Source: Allomuricauda sp. ARW1Y1
Lineage (GTDB): Bacteria > Bacteroidota > Bacteroidia > Flavobacteriales > Flavobacteriaceae
Direction of reading: 5' to 3'
DNA: 64,000 nt
Assembly (NCBI RefSeq): GCF_013407935.1
Contig: NZ_JACBZU010000002.1
Span: 806,001-870,000 of the forward strand
The notes under the pieces are model-generated. The model did not search any database. It was not told the DNA's origin and saw nothing but the letters and a program-made list of their open reading frames with translations. How positions within the stretch are numbered: the stretch's first letter is position 1; each line of letters begins with the position of its first letter. The position numbers and the translations under genes were made by a program. Positions 11,653-20,806 of this stretch are shown in pieces.

Positions 11653-12021
11653 TTATAGCACTTCAGGCGCCAATGAAACAATCTTCATGAATTGTCTGTC
11701 CCTCAACTCTCTCGCAACAGGGCCAAACACACGGGTTCCCCTCATCTCCCCGGTTGGGTTCAACAACACGCATGCGTTGTCGTCGAAACGGATGTAAGAA
11801 CCATCAGGTCTTCTTACTTCTTTCTTGGTCCTTACAACAACCGCCGTAGAAACAGAACCTTTTTTTACAGTACCGTTTGGAGTAGCCTCTTTTACGGTAA
11901 CAACAATTTTGTCACCTACGGAAGCGTATCTTCTTTTCGTTCCTCCTAGTACGCGGATGGTCAAAACTTCTTTTGCACCGGTATTGTCCGCAACCCTTAA
12001 TCTTGATTCTTGCTGTACCAT
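11653..12021 (-). CDS. rplN: 50S ribosomal protein L14
   Basis: 122-residue protein at the subunit interface. [19 protein letters not shown] and the central [15 protein letters not shown] segment are typical. Two bases separate its start from the rpsQ stop. Confidence 0.98.
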   Translation of the reverse strand: MVQQESRLRVADNTGAKEVLTIRVLGGTKRRYASVGDKIVVTVKEATPNGTVKKGSVSTAVVVRTKKEVRRPDGSYIRFDDNACVLLNPTGEMRGTRVFGPVARELRDRQFMKIVSLAPEVL

Positions 12022-12023
12022 AA

Positions 12024-12281
12024 TTATTTAGCTCTTTCTAGGATTTCTACCAACCTCCAGCATTTTGTTTTGCTCAATGGTCGTGTTTCCATTATTTTGA
12101 CGGTATCACCTTCGTTGCAATCGTTCTTTTCGTCGTGCGCAACATATTTTTTGGTCTTCAAAACGAACTTCCCGTACATAGGGTGCTTCATTCGTTTTAC
12201 CTCAGAAACCACTATCGATTTCTCCATTTTGTTGCTGGTAACAACGCCTATTCTTTCTTTTCTTAAATTTCTGTTTTCCAT
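12024..12281 (-). CDS. rpsQ: 30S ribosomal protein S17
   Basis: 85-residue OB-fold protein that binds 16S rRNA early in assembly. [16 protein letters not shown] and the C-terminal [21 protein letters not shown] signature are present. Confidence 0.97.
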   Translation of the reverse strand: MENRNLRKERIGVVTSNKMEKSIVVSEVKRMKHPMYGKFVLKTKKYVAHDEKNDCNEGDTVKIMETRPLSKTKCWRLVEILERAK

Positions 12282-12294
12282 AAGGCAGAACCGA

Positions 12295-12486
12295 TTATTG
12301 TAATTCCCTTTTAGTTAATTCAGTTGCAAGTCTTGCTACCGTCCTTCTAGTCTTTCTGATCTGTAAAGGATTTTCCAAAGGTGTAACAGCGTGCGCCATT
12401 TTAAGATCGGCATGTTGTTTTTTGAACTCTGCCAATCGCTCCTTTAGCTCTTCAATTGAAAGTTCTTTTATTTCTGATTGTCTCAT
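12295..12486 (-). CDS. rpmC: 50S ribosomal protein L29
   Basis: 63-residue coiled two-helix protein at the tunnel exit, where targeting factors dock. The ATG at 12486 gives [20 protein letters not shown]. An in-frame TTG four codons upstream exists, but the purine-rich GAGAAGAAAG over it looks like the ribosome-binding site of the ATG. The C-terminal [15 protein letters not shown] signature is intact. Confidence 0.95.
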   Translation of the reverse strand: MRQSEIKELSIEELKERLAEFKKQHADLKMAHAVTPLENPLQIRKTRRTVARLATELTKRELQ

Positions 12487-12505
12487 CTTTCTTCTCAATT
12501 AAAAA

Positions 12506-12925
12506 TTAGGCGGAATAATCCCTTGCTACGACAAACTTGGTCTTTACCGGCAACTTTTGCGCTGCAAGCCTCAAGGCTTCTTGTGCAACGTCCATAGGCA
12601 CACCGGCAATTTCGAACATGATACGACCAGGTTTAACCACGGCCACCCAATATTCCGGAGCTCCTTTACCCTTACCCATACGTACCTCTAGAGGCTTTTT
12701 AGTGATGGGCTTGTCCGGGAATATTTTGATCCACAACTGACCTTGTCTCTTCATGTATCTTGTCGCAGCGATACGTGCAGCCTCGATTTGACGGGAAGTA
12801 ATGAAGTGAGAATCCAAGGACTTGATACCGAACATTCCATTGGAAAGTTGGTGGCCTCTTTGGGAAATTCCCTTCATACGCCCTTTCTGGGCCTTACGAA
12901 ATTTTGTTCTTTTTGGCTGTAACAT
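12506..12925 (-). CDS. rplP: 50S ribosomal protein L16
   Basis: 139-residue protein near the A-site and the central protuberance. [19 protein letters not shown] and the [19 protein letters not shown] signature are complete. Confidence 0.98.
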   Translation of the reverse strand: MLQPKRTKFRKAQKGRMKGISQRGHQLSNGMFGIKSLDSHFITSRQIEAARIAATRYMKRQGQLWIKIFPDKPITKKPLEVRMGKGKGAPEYWVAVVKPGRIMFEIAGVPMDVAQEALRLAAQKLPVKTKFVVARDYSA

Positions 12926-12945
12926 CTTACCTTACTTTATCTTAA

Positions 12946-13656
12946 TTACTTTCTACGACGAGGTTTCTTATTCTCCTTGCCGCCTTTTCCTTGACTCTTG
13001 CTCAATCCTACCAATGGGGAAAGTTCTCTTTTTCCATAAACCTCTCCTTTCATGATCCACACCTTAACACCCAATCTTCCGTAGGTAGTGTGAGCCTCGT
13101 GCAATGCATAATCTACATCGGCACGGAAAGTGGACAATGGAATCCTTCCTTCCTTGTAAGATTCGGAACGTGCCATTTCAGCACCGTTCAAACGTCCGGA
13201 AATCTGAATCTTGATACCTTCGGCATTCATACGCATTGCAGCTGCAATGGCCATTTTAATGGCTCTTCTGTATGAAATCCTGCTCTCAATCTGTCTTGCT
13301 ACACTCGCAGCAACCAAATTGGCATCAAGCTCAGGTCTCTTGATCTCGTGAATATTGATTTGGACCTCTTTGTTGGTGATTTTCTTAAGCTCTTCCTTAA
13401 GTTTATCAACCTCTTGTCCTCCCTTACCAATAATGATACCTGGCCTTGCGGTGGTAATGGTAATGGTAATCAATTTCAAGGTTCTTTCTATGATGACCCT
13501 AGATACACTGGCTTTGGCCAAACGTGCATAAAGGTACTTTCTGATTTTATCGTCTTCAGCCAGTTTATCGCCATAATCATTTCCTCCATACCAGTTGGAT
13601 TCCCATCCTCTGATAATTCCTAAGCGATTTCCTATTGGATTGGTCTTCTGTCCCAT
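12946..13656 (-). CDS. rpsC: 30S ribosomal protein S3
   Basis: 236-residue protein at the mRNA entry site with helicase-like activity together with S4 and S5. [20 protein letters not shown] opens it; the KH domain carries the [10 protein letters not shown] loop; the C-terminal domain has [20 protein letters not shown] and the basic tail [12 protein letters not shown]. Confidence 0.98.
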   Translation of the reverse strand: MGQKTNPIGNRLGIIRGWESNWYGGNDYGDKLAEDDKIRKYLYARLAKASVSRVIIERTLKLITITITTARPGIIIGKGGQEVDKLKEELKKITNKEVQINIHEIKRPELDANLVAASVARQIESRISYRRAIKMAIAAAMRMNAEGIKIQISGRLNGAEMARSESYKEGRIPLSTFRADVDYALHEAHTTYGRLGVKVWIMKGEVYGKRELSPLVGLSKSQGKGGKENKKPRRRK

Positions 13657-13665
13657 ATTATTCTT

Positions 13666-14073
13666 CTAGCTTTGAACGTTGTTATTGGCCTCCAAGATCA
13701 TAGTAACATGATTGGAACGCTTTCTGATTCTATGTGCCCTACCTTGTGGAGCTGGTCTTAGTCTTTTCAACATGGTTCCTCCATCAACACGGATTTCCTT
13801 GATGTAAAGATCGGCAGCTTCGATATCAGCACCCTCATTTTTGGCTTCCCAATTGGCAATTGCAGAAAGCAAAAGTTTTTCCAATTTTCTAGAAGCTTCC
13901 TTTGGGTTAAATCTTAGGGTAGCCAAAGCCAACTCAACCTGCTTTCCTCTTACCAAGTCAGCGACCAAACGCATCTTTCTTGGAGAGGTTGGGCAATTGT
14001 TAAGCTTTGCAATAGCAAGTTGCTTTTTCTCTTCTTTTAACCTTTCGGCCATTTCTCTTTTACGAACTCCCAT
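13666..14073 (-). CDS. rplV: 50S ribosomal protein L22
   Basis: 135-residue protein lining the exit tunnel, site of some macrolide-resistance changes. [21 protein letters not shown] and the beta-hairpin [20 protein letters not shown] are present. The N-terminal 12 residues are less conserved, and the start could instead be the internal MAERLKEE. Confidence 0.96.
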   Translation of the reverse strand: MGVRKREMAERLKEEKKQLAIAKLNNCPTSPRKMRLVADLVRGKQVELALATLRFNPKEASRKLEKLLLSAIANWEAKNEGADIEAADLYIKEIRVDGGTMLKRLRPAPQGRAHRIRKRSNHVTMILEANNNVQS

Positions 14074-14080
14074 AGCTTAC

Positions 14081-14359
14081 TTACTTTTTACCTTTGTTTT
14101 TAGCTCCTGCATGACCCCTGAAAGATCTTGTAGGTGAAAATTCCCCAAGTTTGTGACCTACCATATTTTCAGTAACAAAAACAGGGACAAATTGTCTACC
14201 GTTATGCACCGCGATGGTCTGCCCAACAAAGTCTGGCGTTATCATAGAGGCTCTAGACCACGTTTTGATAACTGATTTCTTACCTGATTCTATATTGGCC
14301 TGGACTTTTTTCTCCAAGCTATAATGAACGTATGGTCCTTTTTTTAACGAACGTGCCAT
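14081..14359 (-). CDS. rpsS: 30S ribosomal protein S19
   Basis: 92-residue protein of the 30S head near the A-site finger. [19 protein letters not shown] and [18 protein letters not shown] are diagnostic. Confidence 0.98.
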   Translation of the reverse strand: MARSLKKGPYVHYSLEKKVQANIESGKKSVIKTWSRASMITPDFVGQTIAVHNGRQFVPVFVTENMVGHKLGEFSPTRSFRGHAGAKNKGKK

Positions 14360-14370
14360 TTACTTTTCTT

Positions 14371-15195
14371 TTATTTCTTTCTACGTTCTACGATATACTT
14401 ATTGGTGTCCTTAGTTCTAGAACGGGTTCTGAATCCTTTTGCAGGAATACCGTTTCTAGATCTTGGGTGACCTCCGGAAGCTCTACCTTCACCACCTCCC
14501 ATTGGGTGATCGACAGGGTTCATTGCTACTGGTCTGGTTCTTGGTCTTCTACCCAACCATCTGCTTCTACCGGCCTTACCGCTAACAAGCAACTGATGGT
14601 CTGAGTTGGATACCGCACCAATGGTCGCCAAGCATGTAGCCAACACCATTCTGGATTCACCAGAAGGCAATTTCATGGTCACAAACTTTCCGTCTTTCGC
14701 CATCAACTGGGCAAAAGTACCGGCACTACGAGCCATGATAGCTCCTTGACCCGGTCTCAATTCGATACAGGACACAATGGTACCCAAAGGAATTTCGCTC
14801 AACGGAAGCGCATTTCCAATTTCAGGAGCAGACCCAGTTCCAGACTGAATGGTCTGACCTACCTGCAATCCGTTTTGGGCAACCACATATCTTTTTTCAC
14901 CATCCTTGTACTCTACCAAGGCGATAAATGCAGTTCTGTTGGGATCATACTGAATGGAAACCACAGTGGCCTCTACACCTTGCTTGTCCCTTTTGAAATC
15001 GATGATTCGATATCTTCTTTTGTGACCACCACCTTTATGGCGCATGGTCATTTTTCCTTGACTGTTCCTACCACCCGTCTTTTTTATCGGAGCAAGCAAG
15101 CTTTTCTCCGGCTTATCAGTAGTAATCGCGTCAAATCCGTTTACTACTCTAAAACGCTGACCAGGGGTTATCGGTTTTAATTTTCTAACTGACAT
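14371..15195 (-). CDS. rplB: 50S ribosomal protein L2
   Basis: 274-residue protein needed for subunit joining and peptidyl transfer. The end [20 protein letters not shown] contains the conserved histidine region near the catalytic centre. [20 protein letters not shown] near residue 40 is also typical. Confidence 0.98.
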   Translation of the reverse strand: MSVRKLKPITPGQRFRVVNGFDAITTDKPEKSLLAPIKKTGGRNSQGKMTMRHKGGGHKRRYRIIDFKRDKQGVEATVVSIQYDPNRTAFIALVEYKDGEKRYVVAQNGLQVGQTIQSGTGSAPEIGNALPLSEIPLGTIVSCIELRPGQGAIMARSAGTFAQLMAKDGKFVTMKLPSGESRMVLATCLATIGAVSNSDHQLLVSGKAGRSRWLGRRPRTRPVAMNPVDHPMGGGEGRASGGHPRSRNGIPAKGFRTRSRTKDTNKYIVERRKK

Positions 15196-15204
15196 TTCTC
15201 GTCT

Positions 15205-15495
15205 TTATAGATTACTGTAAAAATCAATAATATCACCTTCAGCTACATCAACAATCGCTTTTTTCAAAGCATTCGTTTTACCATGCTGAATACCGGTTTT
15301 TGTATAACGACTCTTACGGTTTGGCCCATAGTTCATGGTTCTTACCTTTTCCACAGAAACACCATAAGTAGCCTCTACCGCTTCTTTGATCTCAAGCTTG
15401 TTGGCACTAGGGTTTACATAGAAACCATAGCGATTGAAAAGCTCGCTGTCAGCGGTCATTTTTTCCGTAATTATCGGTTTTATCAACACACTCAT
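15205..15495 (-). CDS. rplW: 50S ribosomal protein L23
   Basis: 96-residue protein at the tunnel exit, the docking site of trigger factor and SRP. VLIKPIITEKMTADSE and the C-terminal KKAIVDVAEGDIIDFY match the family. Confidence 0.97.
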   Translation of the reverse strand: MSVLIKPIITEKMTADSELFNRYGFYVNPSANKLEIKEAVEATYGVSVEKVRTMNYGPNRKSRYTKTGIQHGKTNALKKAIVDVAEGDIIDFYSNL

Positions 15496-15502
15496 GATTG
15501 TT

Positions 15503-16132
15503 CTATTTCTTTAGGTTCGATTCAATTCCTTCCAAAGCGCTTTCGGTCAACACCAAACTTGTTGCATTAACAATTTTGTAAGTGTTTAATTCTGAACCAG
15601 TTACGACTTCGGAGCGGTCCAAATTGCGCGACGACAAATATACGTTATTATTTGTACCGCCCAACACAATAAGAGACTTTTTATTTTCTATTCCCAAGGA
15701 AGACAAGAATTTAACGAAGTCCTTGGTTTTTGGCGCTTCAAAATTGAAGTCTTCCACAACCATCAAAGATTGCTCTTTGGACTTCAAGCTCAAGGCCGAT
15801 TTTCTCGCCAATCGCTTCATGTTCTTGTTCAACTTTTGGGTGTAGTCTTTTGGTCTTGGACCAAAAATTCTACCTCCCCCTCTAAATACAGGGGATTTGA
15901 TACTACCGGCCCTTGCGGTACCTGTACCTTTTTGTTTTTTAATCTTTCTGGTACTACCAGCGATCTCCGCTCTTTCTTTGGCCTTGTGCGTTCCTTGCCT
16001 TTGGTGGGCCAAGTATTGCTTCACATCCAAATAGATAGCGTGCTCATTAGGCTCTATCGCAAAAACATCGTCAGAAAGCTCTACTTTCCTACCTGTTTCT
16101 TTTCCTGTGATATCTAAAACTGCTACCTTCAT
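15503..16132 (-). CDS. rplD: 50S ribosomal protein L4
   Basis: 209-residue tunnel protein. The ATG at 16132 gives [19 protein letters not shown] and overlaps the rplC stop as TAATG, a sign of translational coupling; a longer in-frame version would run into rplC. The GTGTARAGSIKSPVFRGGG tunnel loop is intact. In enteric bacteria L4 attenuates the S10 operon; see the terminator-like hairpin upstream of rplC. Confidence 0.97.
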   Translation of the reverse strand: MKVAVLDITGKETGRKVELSDDVFAIEPNEHAIYLDVKQYLAHQRQGTHKAKERAEIAGSTRKIKKQKGTGTARAGSIKSPVFRGGGRIFGPRPKDYTQKLNKNMKRLARKSALSLKSKEQSLMVVEDFNFEAPKTKDFVKFLSSLGIENKKSLIVLGGTNNNVYLSSRNLDRSEVVTGSELNTYKIVNATSLVLTESALEGIESNLKK

Positions 16133-16755
16133 TATTGCCACCTTTGAATTGTTACGTAAGCATTCTTGTGACCTGGAACACATCCTTTTACTACCAAAAG
16201 ATTTTTCTCAGGAACCACTTTCAATACTTTCAAGTTTTGAACTGTCACTCTTTCACCACCCATTCTTCCGGCCATACGAAGACCTTTAACTACTTTGGAT
16301 GGATAAGAAGCCGCACCGATGGAACCAGGGGCCCTCAATCTGTTGTGCTGACCGTGGGTTGCTTGTCCAACTCCACCGAAACCATGACGTTTTACAACAC
16401 CTTGGAATCCTTTACCTTTTGATGTACCAACTACATCAACAAACTCTCCTTCTACAAACAGATCAACACCAACGGTATCTCCTAATTTGTATTCACCTTC
16501 AAACCCTTGGAACTCAACGACTTTCTTTTTAGGAGAAGTACCTGCTTTTTTGTAGTGACCTGTTTCGGCCTTGTTAGCACGTTTTTCTGCCTTGTCATCG
16601 AAACCTAGTTGAAGGGCTTTGTACCCGTCTACCTCTTCGGTTCTGACTTGGGTAACCACGCATGGTCCAGCTTCCAAAACGGTACATGGAACGTTCTTTC
16701 CATTCTCGTCGAAAATGCTGGTCATACCGATTTTCTTACCTATTAACCCAGACAT
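16132..16755 (-). CDS. rplC: 50S ribosomal protein L3
   Basis: 207-residue early-assembly protein whose extended loop reaches the peptidyl transferase centre. [19 protein letters not shown] opens it, and the loop [20 protein letters not shown] carries the conserved glutamine region. It begins after an unusually long 168-bp gap from rpsJ that contains hairpins. Confidence 0.98.
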   Translation of the reverse strand: MSGLIGKKIGMTSIFDENGKNVPCTVLEAGPCVVTQVRTEEVDGYKALQLGFDDKAEKRANKAETGHYKKAGTSPKKKVVEFQGFEGEYKLGDTVGVDLFVEGEFVDVVGTSKGKGFQGVVKRHGFGGVGQATHGQHNRLRAPGSIGAASYPSKVVKGLRMAGRMGGERVTVQNLKVLKVVPEKNLLVVKGCVPGHKNAYVTIQRWQ

Positions 16756-16807
16756 ATTTAATTAATTAACAATTATTTACTTTTTATAACTCTAGCCAAT
16801 TTCTTGG

Positions 16808-16847
16808 CAAAAAAATTGGGTCAAGAAAACAATTCTGCTCTGACCCA
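16808..16847 (-). terminator. Terminator-like hairpin between rpsJ and rplC
   Basis: On the minus strand TGGGTCA (from 16847) pairs with TGACCCA (to 16817) over a 17-nt loop, followed by AATTTTTTT. A second hairpin, TCCCGAAC/GTTCGGGA at 16870-16889, lies just upstream. No TAnnTTTG promoter was found in the gap, so rplC depends on read-through. An intrinsic attenuator between the str and S10 blocks is a reasonable inference. Confidence 0.55.
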
Positions 16848-16923
16848 GATTCTTTTCTTTCTCCGTTTTTCCCGAACCATCGTTCGGGACATGTGATTCC
16901 CACCTATAGTGGAAAAGGTATTA

Positions 16924-17229
16924 TCAGACTTTTATCTCAACCTCCACACCACTGGGAAGCTCAAGCTTCATAAGGGCGTCGATGGTTTTTGATGAAGAGC
17001 TGTAAATGTCCAACAACCTCTTGTAAGAGCTCAATTGGAACTGCTCCCTAGCCTTTTTGTTCACGTGGGGTGAACGCAAAACCGTAAATATCTTCTTGCG
17101 GGTTGGCAACGGAATCGGTCCAGTTACCACAGCACCCGTAGTCTTTACTGTTTTTACGATCTTTTCAGCAGATTTGTCCACCAAATTGTGATCGTAAGAT
17201 TTCAATTTTATTCTAATTTTTTGACTCAT
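16924..17229 (-). CDS. rpsJ: 30S ribosomal protein S10
   Basis: 101-residue protein of the 30S head, also the NusE transcription factor in other bacteria. [20 protein letters not shown] and the [19 protein letters not shown] segment (here [20 protein letters not shown]) are conserved. It is 12 bp from fusA and set apart from rplC, so it belongs to the str block here. No tuf gene lies between fusA and rpsJ. Confidence 0.98.
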   Translation of the reverse strand: MSQKIRIKLKSYDHNLVDKSAEKIVKTVKTTGAVVTGPIPLPTRKKIFTVLRSPHVNKKAREQFQLSSYKRLLDIYSSSSKTIDALMKLELPSGVEVEIKV

Positions 17230-17241
17230 CTTGCTGAAAAA

Positions 17242-19368
17242 TTAAGCGGTTACTCCTTTAGCTGATTTGATTACTTCCTCTGCAATGTTGGTAGGTGTTT
17301 CTGCATAGTGCGAAAACTCCATGGTTGATGTAGCCCTACCGGAAGACAATGTCCTCAAGGAAGTCACATATCCGAACATTTCGGAAAGTGGCACTTCAGC
17401 TTTAACAACTTTTGCTCCTGCTCTGTCGGACATGCTGTTAACCTGACCTCTTCTTCGGTTCAAGTCACCAACAATGTCACCCATGTTTTCTTCAGGGGTA
17501 AGCACTTCCAACTTCATGATAGGCTCCAAAATTACCGCTTTTGCTTTCTTGGCAGCTGCTTTGTAACCAAGCTTGGCTGCAAGCTCAAACGAAAGTTGAT
17601 CGGAATCCACCGCGTGGAAGGAACCATCTTTAAGGGTAACTTTCATGGCGTCCATTTCGAATCCGGCCAAAGGACCATTTTTCATAGCCTCCTTGAATCC
17701 TTTTTCTACAGACGGAACAAATTCCTTAGGAATGTTACCACCTTTTATCTCGTTAACAAATTCAAGACCTGTCTTACCTTCCTCTGCAGGCTCCAAGGTA
17801 AATACGATGTCCGCAAATTTACCTCTACCACCTGTTTGTTTCTTGTAAGTCTCCCTGTGGTCAGCAGAAGCCGTAATAGCCTCTTTGTACTCTACCTGAG
17901 GTTGACCTTGGTTTACTTCTACCTTGAACTCACGTTTCAAACGATCACAGATAATATCCAAGTGCAACTCACCCATACCGGAAATGATTGTCTGTCCGGA
18001 AGCTTCATCTGTTTTTACTTGGAAAGTTGGATCTTCTTCGGCCAATTTAGCCAAAGCCATACCTAACTTATCAACATCAGCCTTTGTTTTTGGCTCAACC
18101 GCAATACCGATTACTGGATCGGGGAATTGCATACTTTCCAAAACAATTGGATGCTTTTCGTCCGATAGGGTATCTCCAGTCTTGATATCTTTAAATCCAA
18201 CAGCAGCACCAATATCTCCAGCTTCGATAAAATCGATGGCATTTTGCTTATTGGAGTGCATTTGATAGATACGTGAAATACGCTCTTTGTTACCTGAACG
18301 GTTGTTCAAAATATAGGAACCAGCGTCCAAACGACCCGAGTAAGCTCTAAAGAATGCCAAACGCCCTACGAAAGGATCCGTAGCAATCTTAAATGCCAAA
18401 GCGGCAAATGGTTCTTTAGGATCTGGTTTTCTTCTTTCTTCTTTTTCAGTATCAGGGTTCACACCGATGATATCATCCTTATCCAATGGAGAAGGAAGGT
18501 ATCTACATACAGCGTCCAACAAGAACTGAACACCTTTATTTTTAAAGGAAGAACCACAAACCATAGGAATGATGGCCCTATCCATTACAGCAGCACGTAG
18601 TGCGGCATGTACTTCTTCTTCAGTGATGGAATCTTCGTCCTCGAAGAATTTCTCCATCAATTGCTCGTCATATTCCGCAACAGCTTCGATCAAGGCAGCT
18701 CTATGCTCCCTAACCTCGTCCTGCATTTCTGCTGGAATATCCACAACATCAAATGTAGAACCGAAGTTATCTTCGTGCCAAACAACAGCTCTGTTCTTGG
18801 CCAAATCCACAATACCTTTAAAATCTGCTTCGTCACCAATTGGCAATACGATTGGCACCGCATTGGAGCCCAACATTTCACGAACCTGCTTACAAACAGC
18901 CAAGAAGTTGGCTCCTTGACGGTCCATTTTGTTCACGAAACCGATACGTGGCACTTTATAATTATCGGCCAATCTCCAGTTGGTTTCAGATTGTGGCTCA
19001 ACACCGTCAACGGCACTGAACAAGAACACCAATCCATCCAACACACGAAGGGAACGGTTTACCTCAACCGTGAAATCCACGTGTCCGGGAGTATCGATAA
19101 TATTAAAGTGGTAATCTTTTGTATCTGGCAATGTCTGCGCATTCTCCATGGGGAACTTCCAAGTACAGGTGGTAGCCGCAGAGGTAATGGTAATACCACG
19201 CTCTTGCTCTTGCTCCATCCAGTCCATGGTCGCTGCACCATCGTGCACCTCCCCAATCTTATGACTCACACCTGTATAGAAAAGAATACGTTCTGTAGTA
19301 GTTGTCTTTCCAGCATCAATGTGAGCTGCAATACCTATATTCCTTGTATATTTTAAATCTCTTCCCAT
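17242..19368 (-). CDS. fusA: Elongation factor G
   Basis: 708-residue translocase GTPase. The G domain shows the P-loop [13 protein letters not shown] (about 16-28), the switch [10 protein letters not shown] and NKMD. Domains II to V follow, including the domain IV tip region [11 protein letters not shown] and the C-terminal [28 protein letters not shown] stretch. Nothing suggests the ribosome-recycling-only paralog; position in the str operon supports the canonical factor. Confidence 0.97.
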   Translation of the reverse strand: MGRDLKYTRNIGIAAHIDAGKTTTTERILFYTGVSHKIGEVHDGAATMDWMEQEQERGITITSAATTCTWKFPMENAQTLPDTKDYHFNIIDTPGHVDFTVEVNRSLRVLDGLVFLFSAVDGVEPQSETNWRLADNYKVPRIGFVNKMDRQGANFLAVCKQVREMLGSNAVPIVLPIGDEADFKGIVDLAKNRAVVWHEDNFGSTFDVVDIPAEMQDEVREHRAALIEAVAEYDEQLMEKFFEDEDSITEEEVHAALRAAVMDRAIIPMVCGSSFKNKGVQFLLDAVCRYLPSPLDKDDIIGVNPDTEKEERRKPDPKEPFAALAFKIATDPFVGRLAFFRAYSGRLDAGSYILNNRSGNKERISRIYQMHSNKQNAIDFIEAGDIGAAVGFKDIKTGDTLSDEKHPIVLESMQFPDPVIGIAVEPKTKADVDKLGMALAKLAEEDPTFQVKTDEASGQTIISGMGELHLDIICDRLKREFKVEVNQGQPQVEYKEAITASADHRETYKKQTGGRGKFADIVFTLEPAEEGKTGLEFVNEIKGGNIPKEFVPSVEKGFKEAMKNGPLAGFEMDAMKVTLKDGSFHAVDSDQLSFELAAKLGYKAAAKKAKAVILEPIMKLEVLTPEENMGDIVGDLNRRRGQVNSMSDRAGAKVVKAEVPLSEMFGYVTSLRTLSSGRATSTMEFSHYAETPTNIAEEVIKSAKGVTA

Positions 19369-19376
19369 TGTATTGT

Positions 19377-19853
19377 TTAGAATCTAAAGTGTGAGAATGC
19401 TTTATTGGCCTCGGCCATTTTGTGTGTATCCACTCTTTTCTTCACAGCAGCACCTTCTTCTTTGGCGGCCGCCAAAATTTCAGCTGCCAATTTCTGCGCC
19501 ATAGATTTTTCGTTACGCTTTCTGGAGTAACTGATCAACCACTTCATGGCAGTAGAAATTTTTCTATCTGGACGAATCTGCATCGGGATTTGGAAGGTAG
19601 CACCACCCACTCTTCTACTTCGCACCTCTACGTGTGGCATTACATTGGAAAGTGCATCTTTCCAAAGCTCCAATCCGGTTTTTTCTTCGTCAGTATTTTT
19701 TTCATCTACGATATCGATCGCATCGTAGAAAATCTTGAACGCAATAGATTTTTTACCGTCCCACATCATCATGTTCACAAAACGTGTCACAAGTTGATCG
19801 TTAAATTTTGGGTCTGGTAATAAAGGTCTCTTTTTTGCCTGCTTTTTTCTCAT
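19377..19853 (-). CDS. rpsG: 30S ribosomal protein S7
   Basis: 158-residue 16S rRNA-binding protein of the 30S head. [20 protein letters not shown] and the [19 protein letters not shown] signature are present. It lies between rpsL and fusA in the usual order. Confidence 0.98.
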   Translation of the reverse strand: MRKKQAKKRPLLPDPKFNDQLVTRFVNMMMWDGKKSIAFKIFYDAIDIVDEKNTDEEKTGLELWKDALSNVMPHVEVRSRRVGGATFQIPMQIRPDRKISTAMKWLISYSRKRNEKSMAQKLAAEILAAAKEEGAAVKKRVDTHKMAEANKAFSHFRF

Positions 19854-19872
19854 CGCTTCTTCTTAAAAATGA

Positions 19873-20247
19873 TTAATTTTTAGGACGCTTTGCACCATAC
19901 TTAGATCGTCGTTGCGTTCTTCCCGCAACACCTGCGGTATCCAATGCACCGCGAACGATATGATATCGCACACCAGGCAAATCCTTTACTCTTCCGCCTC
20001 TAACCAATACTATCGAGTGCTCTTGGAGGTTGTGACCTTCACCAGGGATGTATGCGTTCACCTCTTTACCATTGGTCAACCTTACCCTTGCAACTTTTCG
20101 CATTGCAGAGTTCGGTTTCTTAGGCGTAGTAGTGTAAACACGCGTACAAACCCCTCTTCGTTGAGGACACGAATCCAAAGCAGCCGATTTACTCTTCTTG
20201 GTAATTGTGGCCCTTCCTTTTCGTACTAATTGTGAAATTGTTGGCAT
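19873..20247 (-). CDS. rpsL: 30S ribosomal protein S12
   Basis: 124-residue decoding-centre protein. [20 protein letters not shown] is followed by the streptomycin-related loops [18 protein letters not shown] and [16 protein letters not shown]. The lysines where resistance mutations usually occur are wild-type. First gene of the cluster, behind a consensus promoter. Confidence 0.98.
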   Translation of the reverse strand: MPTISQLVRKGRATITKKSKSAALDSCPQRRGVCTRVYTTTPKKPNSAMRKVARVRLTNGKEVNAYIPGEGHNLQEHSIVLVRGGRVKDLPGVRYHIVRGALDTAGVAGRTQRRSKYGAKRPKN

Positions 20248-20273
20248 TAAATTTCTTTTAAAAAACTAAATAA

Positions 20274-20288
20274 CCCTCATTTTGAGGG
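20274..20288 (-). promoter_or_regulatory. Hairpin at the predicted 5' end of the rpsL mRNA
   Basis: CCCTCA (20274-20279) pairs with TGAGGG (20283-20288) with a 3-nt loop. It lies immediately downstream of the predicted transcription start, so the str-operon mRNA would begin with this stem. It may stabilise the mRNA or take part in autoregulation. Confidence 0.5.
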
Positions 20289-20291
20289 CTG

Positions 20292-20322
20292 CAAATGTAG
20301 TGATATTTCCCAATAATTCAAA
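20292..20322 (-). promoter_or_regulatory. Bacteroidota-type promoter of rpsL
   Basis: On the minus strand TTTG (20322-20319), a 19-nt spacer and TACATTTG (20299-20292) match the known Bacteroidota sigma-ABfr consensus TTTG/TAnnTTTG. The predicted start is near 20285, about 38 nt before the rpsL ATG. Confidence 0.8.
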
Positions 20323-20806
20323 TCCGTAGCCATTAAATTTCAACATACCGTAAAAAAAGTTGGCAACCTACCGAACCAAGGTCAATTGTACCGAACAATT
20401 AGAAGCAAAAAACTGCCACGCACATCGGTTGTCCTTACGACCAATTCCTCATCTAAGCTCAAATTTTCAAGTATATATATTAAGGTATAATCTCAACAGG
20501 GTTTCATCGAACAAATAAAACACCTTAACATTACTCTAACAGCTAAGCCCTTAAACACGCATTATAATCCAAAACCGCCCAAATTCATGTAAGAAAAATC
20601 ATCACCCCTAGCAAATGACCGGCTTATACGTTTAAATTTCATTTAAAACAATTCTACCCCCTTTAAATTATATAGTTGTTAATGAATATTACAGTTTTTG
20701 CGGTTATTTCATTTAAGGGCGGCTTCTTAAAGATTTTATAAAATTAGTTTGGATTATTAACATGAAATTATGATTTTAGCAACTAGCTAATTCAAATAAT
20801 TTAACA
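20323..20806. other. Divergent intergenic region between rpsL and the SusC gene
   Basis: AT-rich spacer without a credible gene. It contains TACCGAAC twice with a 20-bp period (20369-20376, 20389-20396), a related TACCGTAA at 20346-20353, and the inverted repeat AATTGT/ACAATT at 20384-20400. No exact TAnnTTTG was found for the SusC gene; TTAGTTTG at 20744-20751 is the nearest match. Confidence 0.5.

Noticed and set aside
18607..19356. Open frame of 249 codons on the plus strand across fusA
   Set aside because: Antisense shadow of EF-G; no start context or domain, and the fusA reading is certain.
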